Made by a program: the position numbers and the translations under genes. A DNA stretch of 64,000 bases from Sequoia sempervirens (taxonomy: Eukaryota > Streptophyta > Pinopsida > Cupressales > Cupressaceae). The notes under the pieces were generated by a model. The model made no database searches and was not told where the DNA came from. It was given only the letters and a program-made list of their open reading frames with translations. The DNA is taken from NCBI GenBank assembly GCA_007258455.2, contig VDFB02018296.1, forward strand, positions 47,995,414 through 48,059,413, written 5' to 3'. Shown here piece by piece: positions 10,424-22,609 of the stretch (position 1 is the first letter of the stretch; every line of letters starts with the position of its first letter).

Positions 10424-11775
10424 AATGTATTGAATACAATGTCAGATGGTTTAAGTTGTATGGGAGTTAGTAAGAAAAAAATCATAATACAAATAAGAAA
10501 ATTTATATCTTAAAAAAAAAAAAAAACAAAGAAAGAAAGTCATTGCATGGATTATATCAAATTTTTGACCTTGTCACTTCAATGTAATCGTAAGTGTCTA
10601 TCATATTCAATCGAAAAAGTTTTAGTAGGTGTTGTAATGGTGATTTCCCTTTATCTTTTGGCTCCATGGCTATTATGTGGTTTTTTAATGTATTGAATAC
10701 AATATAAGATGGTTTAAGTTGTATGGGAGTTGAAATTTTTTCATAATATAAATATGAAAAGTATATGCTAGAAAAAAATGAAAACAAACAAAGAAAGTCA
10801 TGTAATAGTGAAGTTGGGAGATGGAAAAAATATATAAATTGACATAAAATTTAGAAAAAATATAATAGAAGAAAACATATCTAAAGTATGTGTGACATCT
10901 CATTTTTAATCATATTTTAATGATTAATAATTGTTTAGAGTAAATAAAATCAATATTTTAAATGTTGTATTATGTATTGCATAATGTTGTGACAAAAAAT
11001 ATTCTTTTAACTCTATAGAATCTTTATTTGTTATGATAGATGTAATGTAAAAATTGACATCTTATTTGATTTGAAATAATGATCTTATGAAGAAATAACT
11101 ACCATTGTACAATTTGAAGTGGATGTATGATAGTATTGTGTCCCTCCTAAATGTTGAAGAAGAGTTTCATTTGGGAAATGGTGGTAGATGGTAACCATGT
11201 GGCAAATGAACCATGTTAACCAGGAACATGAACACTACACTTGAGCTTGTGAATAGGTAATGCATTAAATAGGCATAAGGAAGCTAAGTTTTATTGCCAG
11301 TTGAAGTCTTTACTATTTTTCTAATAGTTGCATTATGTTATACCTAGTTGAATGTATAAGTTGTGAAGCATATTCAATTACTGTTTGTTCTTTTATTTAG
11401 AATGTAATTTAATTTTTAATATTTAATGTGTATTCTATGAAATATTGCTTTATTTATCACCTTGACTAAAGTAGTATGAACTTGATTCAATTAAAAATAT
11501 ATATAACTTGAGAATAAAAGTGACATCTAGAGTGCATTTATGCCAATCAATACCCATATTTTTTGTAAGGAATGAGAGTTAATGAGGGAGGAGTGGAATG
11601 CATTAAAGGGGCATATCTCTCTAGACTCTAGAGGGGAAATAAGATTCTCAGCATATGAGTATTTTATTTCTTCACCTCATAAAAATCCTTTTGGGGGGAG
11701 TGTATGAGAATAGAGGGAGACAAAGAAGGGAAGAGTTGGAGGAAAATAGGATAAAATAAAGTCAAAGTATGTCAA
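10424..11775 (+). repeat. 1.35-kb tandem duplication, unit 1
   Basis: It starts GTATTGAATACAATG and ends near AAGTCAAAGTATGTC. It is collinear with unit 2 over its full length with scattered substitutions and small indels. It contains a block of about 300 bp (10570-10890) that also lies downstream of the gene (15830-16080). No conserved protein is visible. Confidence 0.8.
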
Positions 11776-13095
11776 AGTATTGAATACAATGTAAGACTGT
11801 TTAAGTTGTATGGGAGTTAGTAAGAAAAAAATCATAATATAAATAAGAAAAATTATATCTTAGCAAAAAAAAGAAAACAAAGAAAGAAAGTCATTGCATG
11901 GATTACACCAACATTTTGACCCTGTCACTTCAATGTAATTGTAAGTGTCTTTCATATTCAATGGAAAAGTTTTAGTAGGTGTTGTAATGGTGATGTCCCT
12001 TTATCTTCTGGCTCCATGGCTATTAGGTGGTTTTTTAATGTATTGAATACAATGTAAGATGATTTAAGTTGTATGGGAGTTAGAAAATTTTCATAATATA
12101 AATATGAAAAGTATATGCTACAAAAAAATGAAAACAAACAAAGAAATTCATGTAATAGTGAAGTTGGGAGATGGAAAAAATATGTAAATTTCCATAAAAT
12201 TTATAAAGTATGTGTGACATCTCATTTTTAATCATATTTTAATGATTAAAAAAATGTTTAGGGTAAATAAAATCAATATTTTAAATGTTGTATTATGTAT
12301 TGCATAATATTGTGATAATAAATGTTCTTTTAACTCTATAGAATCTTTATTTGTTATGATAGATGTAATGCAAAAATTTGCATCTTATTTGATTTGGAAT
12401 AATGATATTATAAAGAACTAACTACCATTGTACAATTTTAGGTGGATGTATGATAGTATTTTGTACCTCTAGATGTTGAAGAAGAGTGTCATCCAGGAAA
12501 TGATGGTAAATGGCAACCATGTGGAAATTGAACCATGTTAACCAAGAACATGAACAATACACTTGAGCTTGTGAATATATAATGCATTATAGGCACAAGG
12601 AAGCTAAGTTTTGTTGCCAATCACTATGAATTCTTTACTAATTTTCTAATAGTTGCATTATGTTATACCTAGTTTACTATCTAAGTTGTGAAGCATATTC
12701 AATTACTATTTGTGATTTTATTTAAAATTTAATTATAATTTAAAATATCTAATGTGTATTCTACAAAATATTTCTCTATTTATCACCTTGATTAAATTAG
12801 CATGAAGTTGATTCAATTAAAATATATATAACTTGAGAATAAGAGTGGAAAAGAGCACATTTATGCCAATCAATACCCATATTTTTTGTAAGGCATGCGA
12901 GATAATGGAGGAGTGGAATGCATTAAAGGGGGATATCTCTCTATACTCCATAGGGGAAATAAGATTCTCAACATATGAGTATTTTATTTCTTCATTTCAC
13001 AACAATCCTTTTGGGGGGAGTGTGTGAGCATAGAGGGAGACAAAGAAGGGAAGAGTTGGAGGAAAATAGGATAGAATAAAGTCAAAGTATGTCTA
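11776..13095 (+). repeat. 1.35-kb tandem duplication, unit 2
   Basis: Direct repeat of unit 1, offset about 1352 bp. A frame at 12833-13027 (64 codons) includes EEWNALKGDISL and ends NPFGGSV just before a G-rich tract (TTTTGGGGGGAGTGTG). Unit 1 encodes nearly the same residues at 11580-11705, but in a disturbed frame. It may be the tail of an old coding sequence of unknown kind; I do not recognise it. Confidence 0.75.
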
Positions 13096-14769
13096 ATTCC
13101 TTTACCTTAATCAAAAAATAAGTAAAAATAGATTAATTTGTACGATATTCTCCTCTATGTGAAATATTTAAATATCAAATCCCTTTGGTATTTAGCTCAT
13201 GCTTATATTTTTAGTTGAAGCCCTTCATGCGTGTTTCTATTTACTTGTGTTAATTGATGAATGGTCATATCTTGTTTTGATATTTTAATAATATGATCAA
13301 AAGAATCTCATACTAGCTATATAATTTTATAGTGTAGCCAATCAAAGAGAAAAAATGAAAGATTTTAAATAAACCTATTTTGTGAAGTATTATACCAATT
13401 TAGTAAATTATTTGAATGTAATACTTCGAGACAATTGAATCAAAAATTTATTTACACTATTTTTGTATGAGAAATTGATGTACATTCCCATATGCATATT
13501 GAGGCTATTAGTTGACTTGTTTAGCTCTAATTTTGTTTAAATTTTATTTTCATACTTAACAAATTTCTTAATATTTTTTATAACCAATTATTTAACTAAT
13601 ATTGTGTTGAGAAATCTTTAATTTTCACAACTATTAAATTTGTAGTAGTTGTTTTTAGTTCCACACAATACTATAGTTAATTTAAGAGTACCTAATGTAA
13701 ATATTTAAGATTAAGTAAAGACAATATGTTGAATAGCAAGGTTGAACTGCATTTTGCACATATGCATATTGCTCTAAATATCAACACTTGGATTTGGAAA
13801 TGCGTTACAACTAATATAACCTTCTTGATATTAATGGCTTACTTTAAAAAATGATTATATTCTCAATTAGATACCTAGCAATGTTATGGTCTTTGTTTCT
13901 AAAGGATGGTTGTGTTTGTGAAGAAAATAATATAGATTAATTAGCTATTTACCTAATATCTTAATTATCTAGAAGTGTTAAGTTTGAACTTATCTCTATG
14001 TAATGGTGTATTTTAGTTAAATTTTAAACCCTTGATAAACTCAAATTGACTCATAGATTCATGTGTGAATGAGCATGCATAAGCTTGTCTCCTTGACTGT
14101 GATATAATAAGGTTTAATACCATGGTTTTATCCATCTCAAAAATGTCTCTTTATGACACTGAGTTTATAGATATGTTGCTTATGATAGGATATGTTGATA
14201 TTATTGCATTGATCATTAATAATCAAGATAATCATATATTTCTAATCTTGTGTGTCGTCTTATACTTTCTGTTTTTATTATTATTTTATGATTAAGGGGC
14301 TAATATAAATATACTAACAATAGATGTTAGTATATGGATATATTATTATGGGTGGGATTAAAAATGATCCAAATTGCATATCCTCCCAACTAAATACTTA
14401 AAAGTATTCATATGGATGATTTATTGCATAGATTGAATGGATAAATATAACACTTTATCTAGTTTTGTGGAATTATAATAATAGAATAAACTCAAAAGGT
14501 AAGGGATGTTAGAAGACTAGAAATGATAATCATTTTTATACTTGTATTATTGATATAAATGAGACCAAATCAAGGTAGGGGTATCAGATATTAGAGAGTA
14601 ATGATTAATCTCTACAATTGTATTAATGATCATATTGTGTATTAAAGATGAACAATACCTTTTCAGAGTTGGGTATACTAAGGATTGGGAACTCATACTT
14701 TATATGTAGATGGGAAAAAGGGACCTAGGATTAACTTTAAAAAGACAAAATGTAAGAGAAATATTTTAG
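13096..14769. other. AT-rich intergenic DNA, nothing recognised
   Basis: I looked at both strands and saw no protein, LTR terminus, long repeat or RNA gene. Only short, low-complexity open frames occur. Confidence 0.6.
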
Positions 14770-14987
14770 TGTTACAGCCAACATACTTAATTCCAACAAG
14801 TACTTGTCCGTGGTTTATTTGTAATTTGCATGAAGGTACGCCTCCATCATTTGCAAATAATTCCCCAATATGTCATTTTCAATATGATGGATTTGCTTTC
14901 CCGATTCGGTTTCCGCTTCATTACTCTACAACGACGGTTTTGTGCCCGCCATTGACTTTATCTCACAATCTCTCCTTTCCTTCCTTG

Positions 14988-14998
14988 ATATATATCCT
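14988..14998 (+). promoter_or_regulatory. Candidate TATA box of the 15.1-kb gene
   Basis: GATATATATCC lies about 100 bp before the ATG, in a pyrimidine-rich stretch, giving a plausible start of transcription near 15025. It is absent from the coding-less copy at 9985-10345, whose deletion removes it. Confidence 0.5.
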
Positions 14999-15095
14999 CC
15001 ACAAAGAAACTGCATAATAAGCGAACAACTTCTTCCCCCGAGGACAGATCTTCCTCTCTTTTCCCTTTCTATCAGAAACTCCCAACTGATTTTCC

Positions 15096-15572
15096 ATGAA
15101 AGGCGATAAGAACAACGCTTCGGAAAGCGACAAAGACAGATCATTTCACAGAATAATGAAGGCGTTGTCTCCATTGCCATACCTAGGCAAAGCCCGCGAT
15201 TATTATGTGAGAAGCCTCAACAAATGGGCGGCAAAGGCCAATTCCAGCGGACTGGCCGCAAGCGCTTGCTCCGCTGCTACTATACCAAAGAGCTTCATGA
15301 CAACTTCCGCCAGAAAGGATGACGAATATGGGGAGCTTGTGAGGGCCGCGTCGCAGAGGAGGAGTTCGGGTTCCAGTTCAGGGTTATACAGATTGGCTTC
15401 TGTAAAGCAGGCGTTGCCGAGAAGTAGGAGCGCGGCACCCTCTGTGGGCACGGTCCACGAGGACGAGCCTTGCTACTGTCCCCCCACTGTACCCAAGAGC
15501 GTTAGCGTCGCCGCTTCGCGTTACCCTCGCTCGCGCACCTCTTCTAAGAAACACAATTTCCATCCTCGGTGA
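15096..15572 (+). CDS. Small basic plant protein of unknown function (158 aa)
   Basis: This is the only credible host gene here. It is a single exon, clearly more GC-rich than its surroundings, with full stop-free coding and a TATA-like box upstream. The N-terminus is charged (MKGDKNNASESDKDRS) and is followed by an IMKALSPLPYLGKARDYYVRSL block at residues 20-41. From memory, this recalls a family of short uncharacterised angiosperm proteins with a 'GKARDFYVRSM'-like motif. The rest is rich in Ser, Ala and Arg: ASQRRSSGSSSG near 84-95, PRSRSAAPSVG near 108-118, a CYC.PTVPKS stretch near 126-135, and a basic tail with RSRTSSKKHNF. I see no signal peptide, membrane segment or catalytic motif; it looks disordered after residue 45 and could suit nuclear or membrane-edge binding, which is inference. 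The first ATG is used. Antisense frames at 15203-15593 are shadows. Confidence 0.7.
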   Translation: MKGDKNNASESDKDRSFHRIMKALSPLPYLGKARDYYVRSLNKWAAKANSSGLAASACSAATIPKSFMTTSARKDDEYGELVRAASQRRSSGSSSGLYRLASVKQALPRSRSAAPSVGTVHEDEPCYCPPTVPKSVSVAASRYPRSRTSSKKHNFHPR

Positions 15573-16100
15573 CAGATTGCATCGGAGCTGCAAGGCTTCT
15601 TGTATTTGTTTTCTCTGCTTGTTCTGCTTCTTTGGCTCTTCTGGTTGACTCGATTGTTGGGTTGTGATGATTGGGCGTTTTAGGCCAACTGCAAACAGTT
15701 TTACAATAAGAAATTTTACCAGTGGAAGTTTGAAGTCCCTATTGTTACTGTAAATTGAGCAATGTACCTATCTTCATCTGCTCTTTTGTAAATTAATATT
15801 ACGTGGAATACAGCAAATTTTCGTGCCTGTCACTTCAACGTAACTATTTAAGTTTCTTTCATATTCAATGGAAAACTTTTAGTGGGTGAAATGGGGATTT
15901 CTCTCATCTTTTGGGTCCATGGAGGTGGTTTTTTAATCTATTAAATAGAATGTAAGATGGTTCAATTTGTGTGGATGTAATTTTTAGTATGTTAAGAAAA
16001 TTAAAAATAACGAAAGAAAGATAATAGATAAATTGGGAGATGAAAAATGATGTAAATTGACATAAAATTTAGGAAAGATATAAGAGACGGAAAGATATCT
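15573..16100 (+). other. 3' UTR and downstream repeat of the 15.1-kb gene
   Basis: The first 120 bp match the 3' half of the coding-less copy near 10200-10310. From about 15830 the sequence (CTGTCACTTCAACGTAA, then TTTCATATTCAATGG, then TTTGGGTCCATGG) is a fourth copy of the block found at 10336, 10570 and 11926. I could not fix a polyadenylation site. Confidence 0.6.
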
Positions 16101-16787
16101 AAAATAAGGAGGAGAAATGTTGGTTTGGAAAGGGAATTATAAGATTCGGAGGGAAAATGAAAGGAATTTTTATACTAGGTATACTGAAGGTTTTGAAGGA
16201 GAATGAAAACATAAATCTAGATGTAAATGTAGAGGAATGAAATTGATATGGGCTTGAAGAGGGTTAGAGTGAGAAATGGAAAAAGCTAATTTGGTAGAGG
16301 GTTGACTAATTCTAAAAAGGAAATAAAAGAAAAACCTAAACTAGAGTTTTTTATGGCTTAAAAGGGAGCAAGGAGAAAGGAGGAGGTGAAAAAGAGTGAC
16401 ACAATGGATGTGGGAGATGAGTGAAAATGATGGAGGGTGATAAGGGATGACAAAGGGAAATAAAATGTAGGTTAGGAAATAAATTGATGTAGGAGCATCC
16501 CGGCTATAAGAGCAATCTTGGATCACCCAAAAAAAAATTGTTTCTTTTTCAAATAAGGGCTAAATTTGGCAAGATTACTATGTTTAGTAAGTTGGTATTT
16601 ATGCATGTATGGACACAAAATCTTACACGGACTTCCAGAATGGTGAAGAAACCACCTCAATATCATTTGTTATTTGTGGGATATTGATAATTTCAAATTT
16701 CAAAATCTTGTTAAAAATAACCGAAGTCAATTTTGAGGCACTTAGAGGCTTTGGATGGGCTTGAAAATTGGCCAAAAACCAAGATAT
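16101..16787. other. Intergenic DNA, nothing recognised
   Basis: Purine-rich sequence with a short A run near 16530. There is no conserved frame or repeat boundary until the K1 LTR starts at 16788. Confidence 0.5.
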
Positions 16788-19196
16788 TGTTGCAGTGAAG
16801 AAGACACTAAGAGGGGGGGATGAATCATTGTCTTAGAATTTTTTTAACTTTTTCCTTTAAAAGGAACCAAGTAATTTATGCTCTTAATATTTCAATGATA
16901 AATACATTCATGTGAATTGAATTCAATCATTAAAGAACTAAAATAAGAAATATTAAAGCAAATCAAAGATCATCATAGTCTTGAAACATTATCACATCAA
17001 AGCAATGAGACCATAAGACAAAGAATTTGATGAGTGGAAAAACCTCTAGGGGTAGAAAAACCACTCCAGAAATGATGCCTCATTGGCTTAATCTAATTTT
17101 TTTTGCTTACAATGCCTCACTGGCAATACTATCTCACTGATAGATTTCAAATGCCTCACTGGAAATACTATCTCACTGATAAATATCAAATGCCTCACTG
17201 ACAATACTATCTCACTGATAGATTTCAAATGCCTCACTGGAAATACTATCTCACTGATAGATATCAAATGCCTCACTGGAAAAAATGTCCTCACTGACCA
17301 GAGAACCTCACTGGTTATAAGAATACCTCACTGGCATATACATTTAGTCACCAACAATATAGAATGTAAAATATAGAGAGTTTATCTGTTTCTCTTCAAA
17401 TCATATTTCATTTTCATTCTAATACATTTAATATCTTAAAGATTCATTTTAGAATATCTAAAATACTAAATATATTAGTTGTACAAATTGTTTTGCATCA
17501 TGTTTGCAAAACTTCAATCACAAAATTTTGTTTACATTCAATAAGATATCTCTGTTAAAAACATCAAACTACCAACAATGATAAATCACTATTTATATAT
17601 ACATTCCAAGAATGGTTACTGCCTTTCAGATAAATACCACATGTAGCCTATTAACTATCTTCAAAATTGTCCCCTGTTCAAGCTTATAACCAACAAGAAA
17701 ACTATATTCAAACTGTGTCTTTGAACTAAAAACAAACTACCATCTTCATAACTAATCTGTATGTGCTTTAATCCTTAATCACAAAATGGTTTTGTGTTTT
17801 TGTTAAAAAATGACTAGGGTTTCAAAAGAAATAGTTACAAATTAATGAAACACCATTTTAAAACAAACCCAACACTATTTATCAAACTAAATGATAGTTC
17901 AAAGTTAATGAATGTTTTAGCCTTTACCATTTCAGATAAACCGAGAGCCATGAAGGCTAAAGGAACGAAAACACCTATTCACCCTTGCTTTATTTCATCG
18001 AAGTCACTGCCTCAACACCTCCACTTCCATTCTATCTATCTTTTAACACATACATGAAAAATACAATGTATGCAAAATAATCTTCAAACCCATGTAATTA
18101 AAGAATAAGAATCCCTAAAAAATAAAGGTAGATTATTGTGCATTCTATATTCCAAGAAATGTTAAACTCAATCAATAGGATAAAAAGATAGAATACCACT
18201 AAACTCAAAATAAAACCACTTCCAATAAGACAATGTAAAATAGTACAAATGAAACTGAGTTACCAATTTGCTTGCCATGGTAAACCTTAATTGCTTGTAG
18301 AATGCCAAAACCACTGTCCTGAAGATGCAGCCACTAAACCACCTTCTCAATCGAAACTTTTAGCTTTATGCAAACCCTAGCTTGGCCAGGGAAAAATGAT
18401 TTTGAGTTTTTCCAAGAATGAAAGTAAATTAGGGCACAAATATTGTTTTAGTGTTACAAATAAAACATTATTACTATATCCCCAATAGTCACTATGTCGG
18501 TCATGATTTTCCCAAAAAACTATAATTCTCATAATACTCAATTGTAGTTGATGTTGACAACCATACTACCTTGTTAGCCTTGTTGATATATAAACCTTTG
18601 TCTATGCACAAAGTCTAAATGAGTTTAGACTTGTTAACCATAATCATCACCTCTAATAGCTTGAGAAATTTGCACCAATCATTATACCTTGTAGATAATC
18701 AAAGTATTGCACCTCATATACTAATGCCATCTAGATGAATCATGATCTTGTAATGATACCTTATTACAAGATACAAATTGATATTGTTTGTATTATAAAA
18801 TCAATGTCTCATGTATTATGTGAATGATAAAATCTTAATGTCTTATCAATGGACTCATTGATAGAACATTAAGCCCCTTATCCATGACATAATGCATCTG
18901 GTAGTGAGAGCTAATCAAGTATCAACATGTATCAACTAATAAGATAACATAAATCACATGAATAGAATACAATATAAATATATTGTGAATCAAATGATCA
19001 TTGTTGAGAATATTCCATCAACACATATAATGCATTATCATACTGAACCCGAACATGTCATACCTATGTATCAAATGCACGATACCATATCAATTCAAAA
19101 GTTTGTATTCCTATCAGTCTATATTCCTATCAAATACCTACCATCAAGTATCTTTGACATCAAGGGAAACAACTACAACAACTATGAGGGCCAACA
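16788..19196 (-). mobile_element. 3' LTR of Copia-type element K1 (2409 bp)
   Basis: Read on the minus strand it starts TGTTGGCCCTCATAG (19196 downward), directly after the polypurine tract, and ends CACTGCAACA at 16788. The matching end of the other LTR is CACTCCAACA. Its outer part (16788-18245) aligns with the 5' LTR at 23162-25680 with many substitutions and indels, so the insertion is old. It contains the CTCACTG minisatellite (17070-17340) and, at 18167-18179, the empty site of the TIR transposon that sits in the 5' LTR. Confidence 0.8.
17112..17300 (+). repeat. 39-bp minisatellite in the K1 3' LTR
   Basis: Four units of 39 bp start at 17112, 17151, 17190 and 17229, with a partial fifth at 17268. 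Each unit has two CTCACTG cores about 20 bp apart (ATGCCTCACTGG and TATCTCACTGATA). Further single CTCACTG cores flank the array up to 17335. The minus-strand frame over it (17088-17294) is only a 13-residue echo of the repeat. Confidence 0.9.
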
Positions 19197-19210
19197 AACT
19201 CCCCCTTTGG
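19197..19210 (-). promoter_or_regulatory. K1 polypurine tract
   Basis: The minus strand reads CCAAAGGGGGAGTT immediately before the 3' LTR start TGTTGG, the classic Copia polypurine tract position. Confidence 0.8.
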
Positions 19211-21895
19211 CCTTGATGGAAAAGCACTAAAGCTCTCTCCCCCTTTTTTCATCAAGAGACAAAGGACTATACAAAAATAGATGAATCAAATGTAACATAG
19301 CAAGAAATGGAACAAAAGATCTTGTAATAGTCACTGTATATGCTTTGGAAACTATGCAAAAGTTAGGAGTAATCCTGATATCCATCATGAAGGGAAACAA
19401 CTATAGGCTATCTCATAACTACTGCATTGAAATGTCACTGAGTCATGCACATAACTTGCCTTGTTATAAGCCATAGAAACTGTCAGATCAGGTTGTGAAT
19501 TTTAAGTTTCAAATACCAAGCAAGTGATAAAAAATTCAAATATATCATAGTTATTCAACAGATTTTACACTATTATACCACTGAAAACAAAATGTACAAT
19601 GCCCTTGATAATCCATTGTCAAAAAGCACTAAAAATCTAACCAATTTGACAAAGATGTTGTAGGATAACCAAGAATGAATATATGGTAACAATACCAATA
19701 ATATCAACAACATCAATAGGGGTAAGATTAAGCATGCAAAGCTCCCCCTAACTCCATGGAGTGAGAGATTCATAATATGCATTGTCATTGATAGAACAAT
19801 CAAACTCTTCCATTGTACTGCCACTATCCAAACAACCTTTCAAAGATCCAAATCCAAAACTCAAACCAATTCTAATTGTCACTGTGTATCAATATTAGAA
19901 AACAAAGCACTATTAACCAATATCAATTTTTCATCTTGCCCTTTGTCACAGAGATATTACTTGCTCCCCCTAAAAGTAACATTGGTCAAAGCCACAATAA
20001 TGTTCAAACAACCTTCTAACAATTGAGCCCTTCTCATCTATTGAAAATAATGTCAAAGAAGCTACAAGAAAGGATCATTATCACCAGGTAGTAGGATATC
20101 CATTGACTACAAGTAACATTGAAAGTTCTGTAAGACTCTTGTGCTACTGTTTTCATGCAAATACACCAAGGATCTATACCAAACATTTGTGATATATTAT
20201 CATCAAACAAAGTTCCAAGGACCATCCTAGAGCAAGGTTCCAAAGACCATTTCAATATGTATGGGAAAAAAACATCACTATAAAGCCACTACTCATGTCA
20301 CAAAACATAAACAAAACACACTTGATGTACTCTTTCAATAATAGGAAGTCTGAATGGACAAGCACAACATTGTAATGCTCAAGATTCATTGTTTCAAAAA
20401 CCAATTTTTATGCAAGATAACTATATACTCAACATAACACAAGTCACTGACTACTAACAAAACCAACTGTCTTGCTGTGATGTTCCACATTATTAAGAAA
20501 GATTGTCTTCAAGGAAGCTCTATCAAAGACCATTGAATTAGCAACATTTACAAGATGCATTGAACACTGTCAAGGATCATTGAGCACTAACATCCAGCAT
20601 CATAGGTATGAGTGAAGACATTACCAATATATACAAAACATTGTCACCAAAAGCACTGACACATAATAGTACTAGCACATAAGAGCACCAGTAGCAAAAA
20701 GAGCATTGCTAATAAAATGATTTGACATAGGTTGTAACTGTTATGATTATACTGTGAGACCATCACATGATCTTAGAGAATTCTATAGTACTTTGATTGT
20801 ACTATTTCCCCATTTAGGTTTCAAGGAGAAAGTAGAGATAAAGACACTCTAAGATCACTTGATCACATTTCCTCCTTTGACGACCTACCATATTATCTGC
20901 AACTTACTCCCCTTACAAATGAGCTCCATATGAAAAGTTGTAGTCTTTGTCCTACATAGTGACACAAGCTAAGAGAGTGCATTATATTCATTACTCCACT
21001 CTAGTAGACTAACCACCTCAAAGCACTACAAAACTCAATTTCAAGCAAATTTTATGAGCAACTGTCAAGACAAGTATTAATATGTTTCAATCATTGCAAC
21101 TGTCAAAGCATAGGTACCATCAAACTTACTACCAATGCATAGCAAGTGTTTTCTAGACAATGCATTGCATCACCATTCACCCAACTACTATACTATATCT
21201 ATTCACCTTTGTAACAAGAATTCACACAATATAACTGAAACTGGTCATAACATAAATGATCAATTTGAACTATCCTTATATGGTGTCACGGTATCTTGAT
21301 CCTTTTTACACCAATGAATTTTCTTTTGACCCTTCCCTAGAACTGGATTTGAACCACCCAATTTTTGATCTTAACAACTTTGTTGCCAAGACAATTACCT
21401 TCTATTGGACTGCCCACTAAGATGATTATTGACTATTAATGCTTACCACTCCATTGAACATTCATTATGACTAAAAAAAAATTGCTACTGTTCATTGTCT
21501 TGAGTACTATCTTGAAGTTCACTATGCTTTTTCAAATAAGTCACAATAGTTGTGCAAAGCTCTCAAGCAATTGAAACAACCAGTGTCACAAAAAAATGAG
21601 ATGTTGTCAAAACACTGAGAAACAACACTACAAGAAGCATTACAAGCAATTACATGATCATGTTTCCAAATAAAGAAAGTATCTTCATGTCATTTCAAAC
21701 ACCACACACTGTCAAACAGTGCCACAGAGCAGAGGAGACATGACCATTTTTACCACTTGCTACAATAATCTATCAAGACAATATGTCAATATAGTTGAAC
21801 TAAAAGACTGTCAAATGTTCCACATTCTTCTACACTTCTCAAAGGGGTTAAAAGATAAAAACACTAATCTGCTCCCCCTTACTGCATGTGACCTT
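19211..21895 (-). mobile_element. Non-coding interior of K1 where pol is expected
   Basis: On the minus strand this 2.7-kb stretch should hold integrase, reverse transcriptase and RNase H, but I find none of their landmarks and only stop-ridden short frames. It repeats polypurine-like tracts on the minus strand: AGGGGGAGC at 19741, 19963 and 21871, with a weaker GGGGAGT at 20907. K1 therefore looks non-autonomous (gag only) and would need enzymes from another element. Confidence 0.65.
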
Positions 21896-22609
21896 CTATG
21901 TGCTTAGAAATGTTTCTTGTGTAGCATGCACAAGATTGGTTCCTTTCTCTTCTTTCCTTTGCTTTCTTCTACAAACCATATGTGATCCTTTATTTTTGTC
22001 TTTATCCCTAAGTAGTCTTTCAACACTACTACAAAAGTGTGCTATATGCCCAAGATGATTACATTTGAAACATCTTATATTCTTATCTTTTAAGAACACA
22101 CTTTTCTTAATAGACTTTGCAGACCTTCTACAATGTACGGCCTTATGACCAATAGCATGACTATTGAAACAAATTTGACCCTTTGAAACAAAATAATTTC
22201 TTCTTGAAAAACCAAACCACCTTTTATCAACAAACTTACAAGATGCAGTCTTATGACCATAAGTGTTACAAATATAATAATAACCTTGAAAATGAGTATA
22301 ATTGTACCTCATTGACTGATATTTCCTGGAAGGTGGAGGCCTTGAGAATCTATCTATTCTTTTTCTTCCAACATCAACAACTTTATCTTCTGCTTTCTTC
22401 TTGTCTTCCTCGAGAGCAACAAAATAATAGCTCAAGTCTATTTTCTTTCTAGGAGTTTGTTTAACTTTAAAATTTTGCACTTTTCCATCTACAGATACAA
22501 AGACTGTCTCATGTTTTGGCTCCTTTTCATTTGAAGAAATTTTCCCTATCTCATATCCTAAACTAGTAGGATCTTTATGTTGTTTTTGATTCCCTAGCAT
22601 TTTATTCAA
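21896..22609 (-). pseudogene. K1 gag: basic protein with CCHC zinc knuckles
   Basis: This is a 237-codon minus-strand frame. The first 90 residues are Lys-rich and mixed, including DLSYYFVALEEDKKKAEDK. A basic RKRIDRFSRPPPSRK stretch follows. Then come three knuckle-like repeats. In YYICNTYGHKTASC the first Cys is lost; in ICFNSHAIGHKAVHC the second Cys is Ser; RCFKCNHLGHIAHFC is a full CX2CX4HX4C. Knuckles bind the element's RNA during packaging. The ATG at 22609 is probably not the true start, because upstream sequence in other frames (to about 23080) encodes coiled-coil gag with heptad-rich Lys/Glu/Leu runs broken by stops. It lies just inside the primer-binding site, as gag should. The protein is identical in the second copy (55565-56278). 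Confidence 0.75.

Noticed and set aside
15203..15593. Antisense genes opposite the 158-aa gene (82 and 69 codons)
   Set aside because: Long frames opposite a GC-rich coding region are expected by chance; they have no motif, and the sense frame has the better start, upstream TATA and family-like block.
17112..17300. Regularly spaced repeats that look like a CRISPR array
   Set aside because: Units are directly tandem with no unique spacers, lie in a plant LTR, and vary in number between LTRs; a minisatellite explains them.
18958..19230. 90-aa plus-strand ORF near the duplication edge
   Set aside because: It crosses from K1's LTR into its interior and has no match in the K2 LTR frame; chance.
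21896..22609. Cellular CCHC zinc-knuckle protein
   Set aside because: It lies just inside an initiator-Met primer-binding site and LTR, two of three knuckles are damaged, and coiled-coil gag remains precede it; it is retrotransposon gag.
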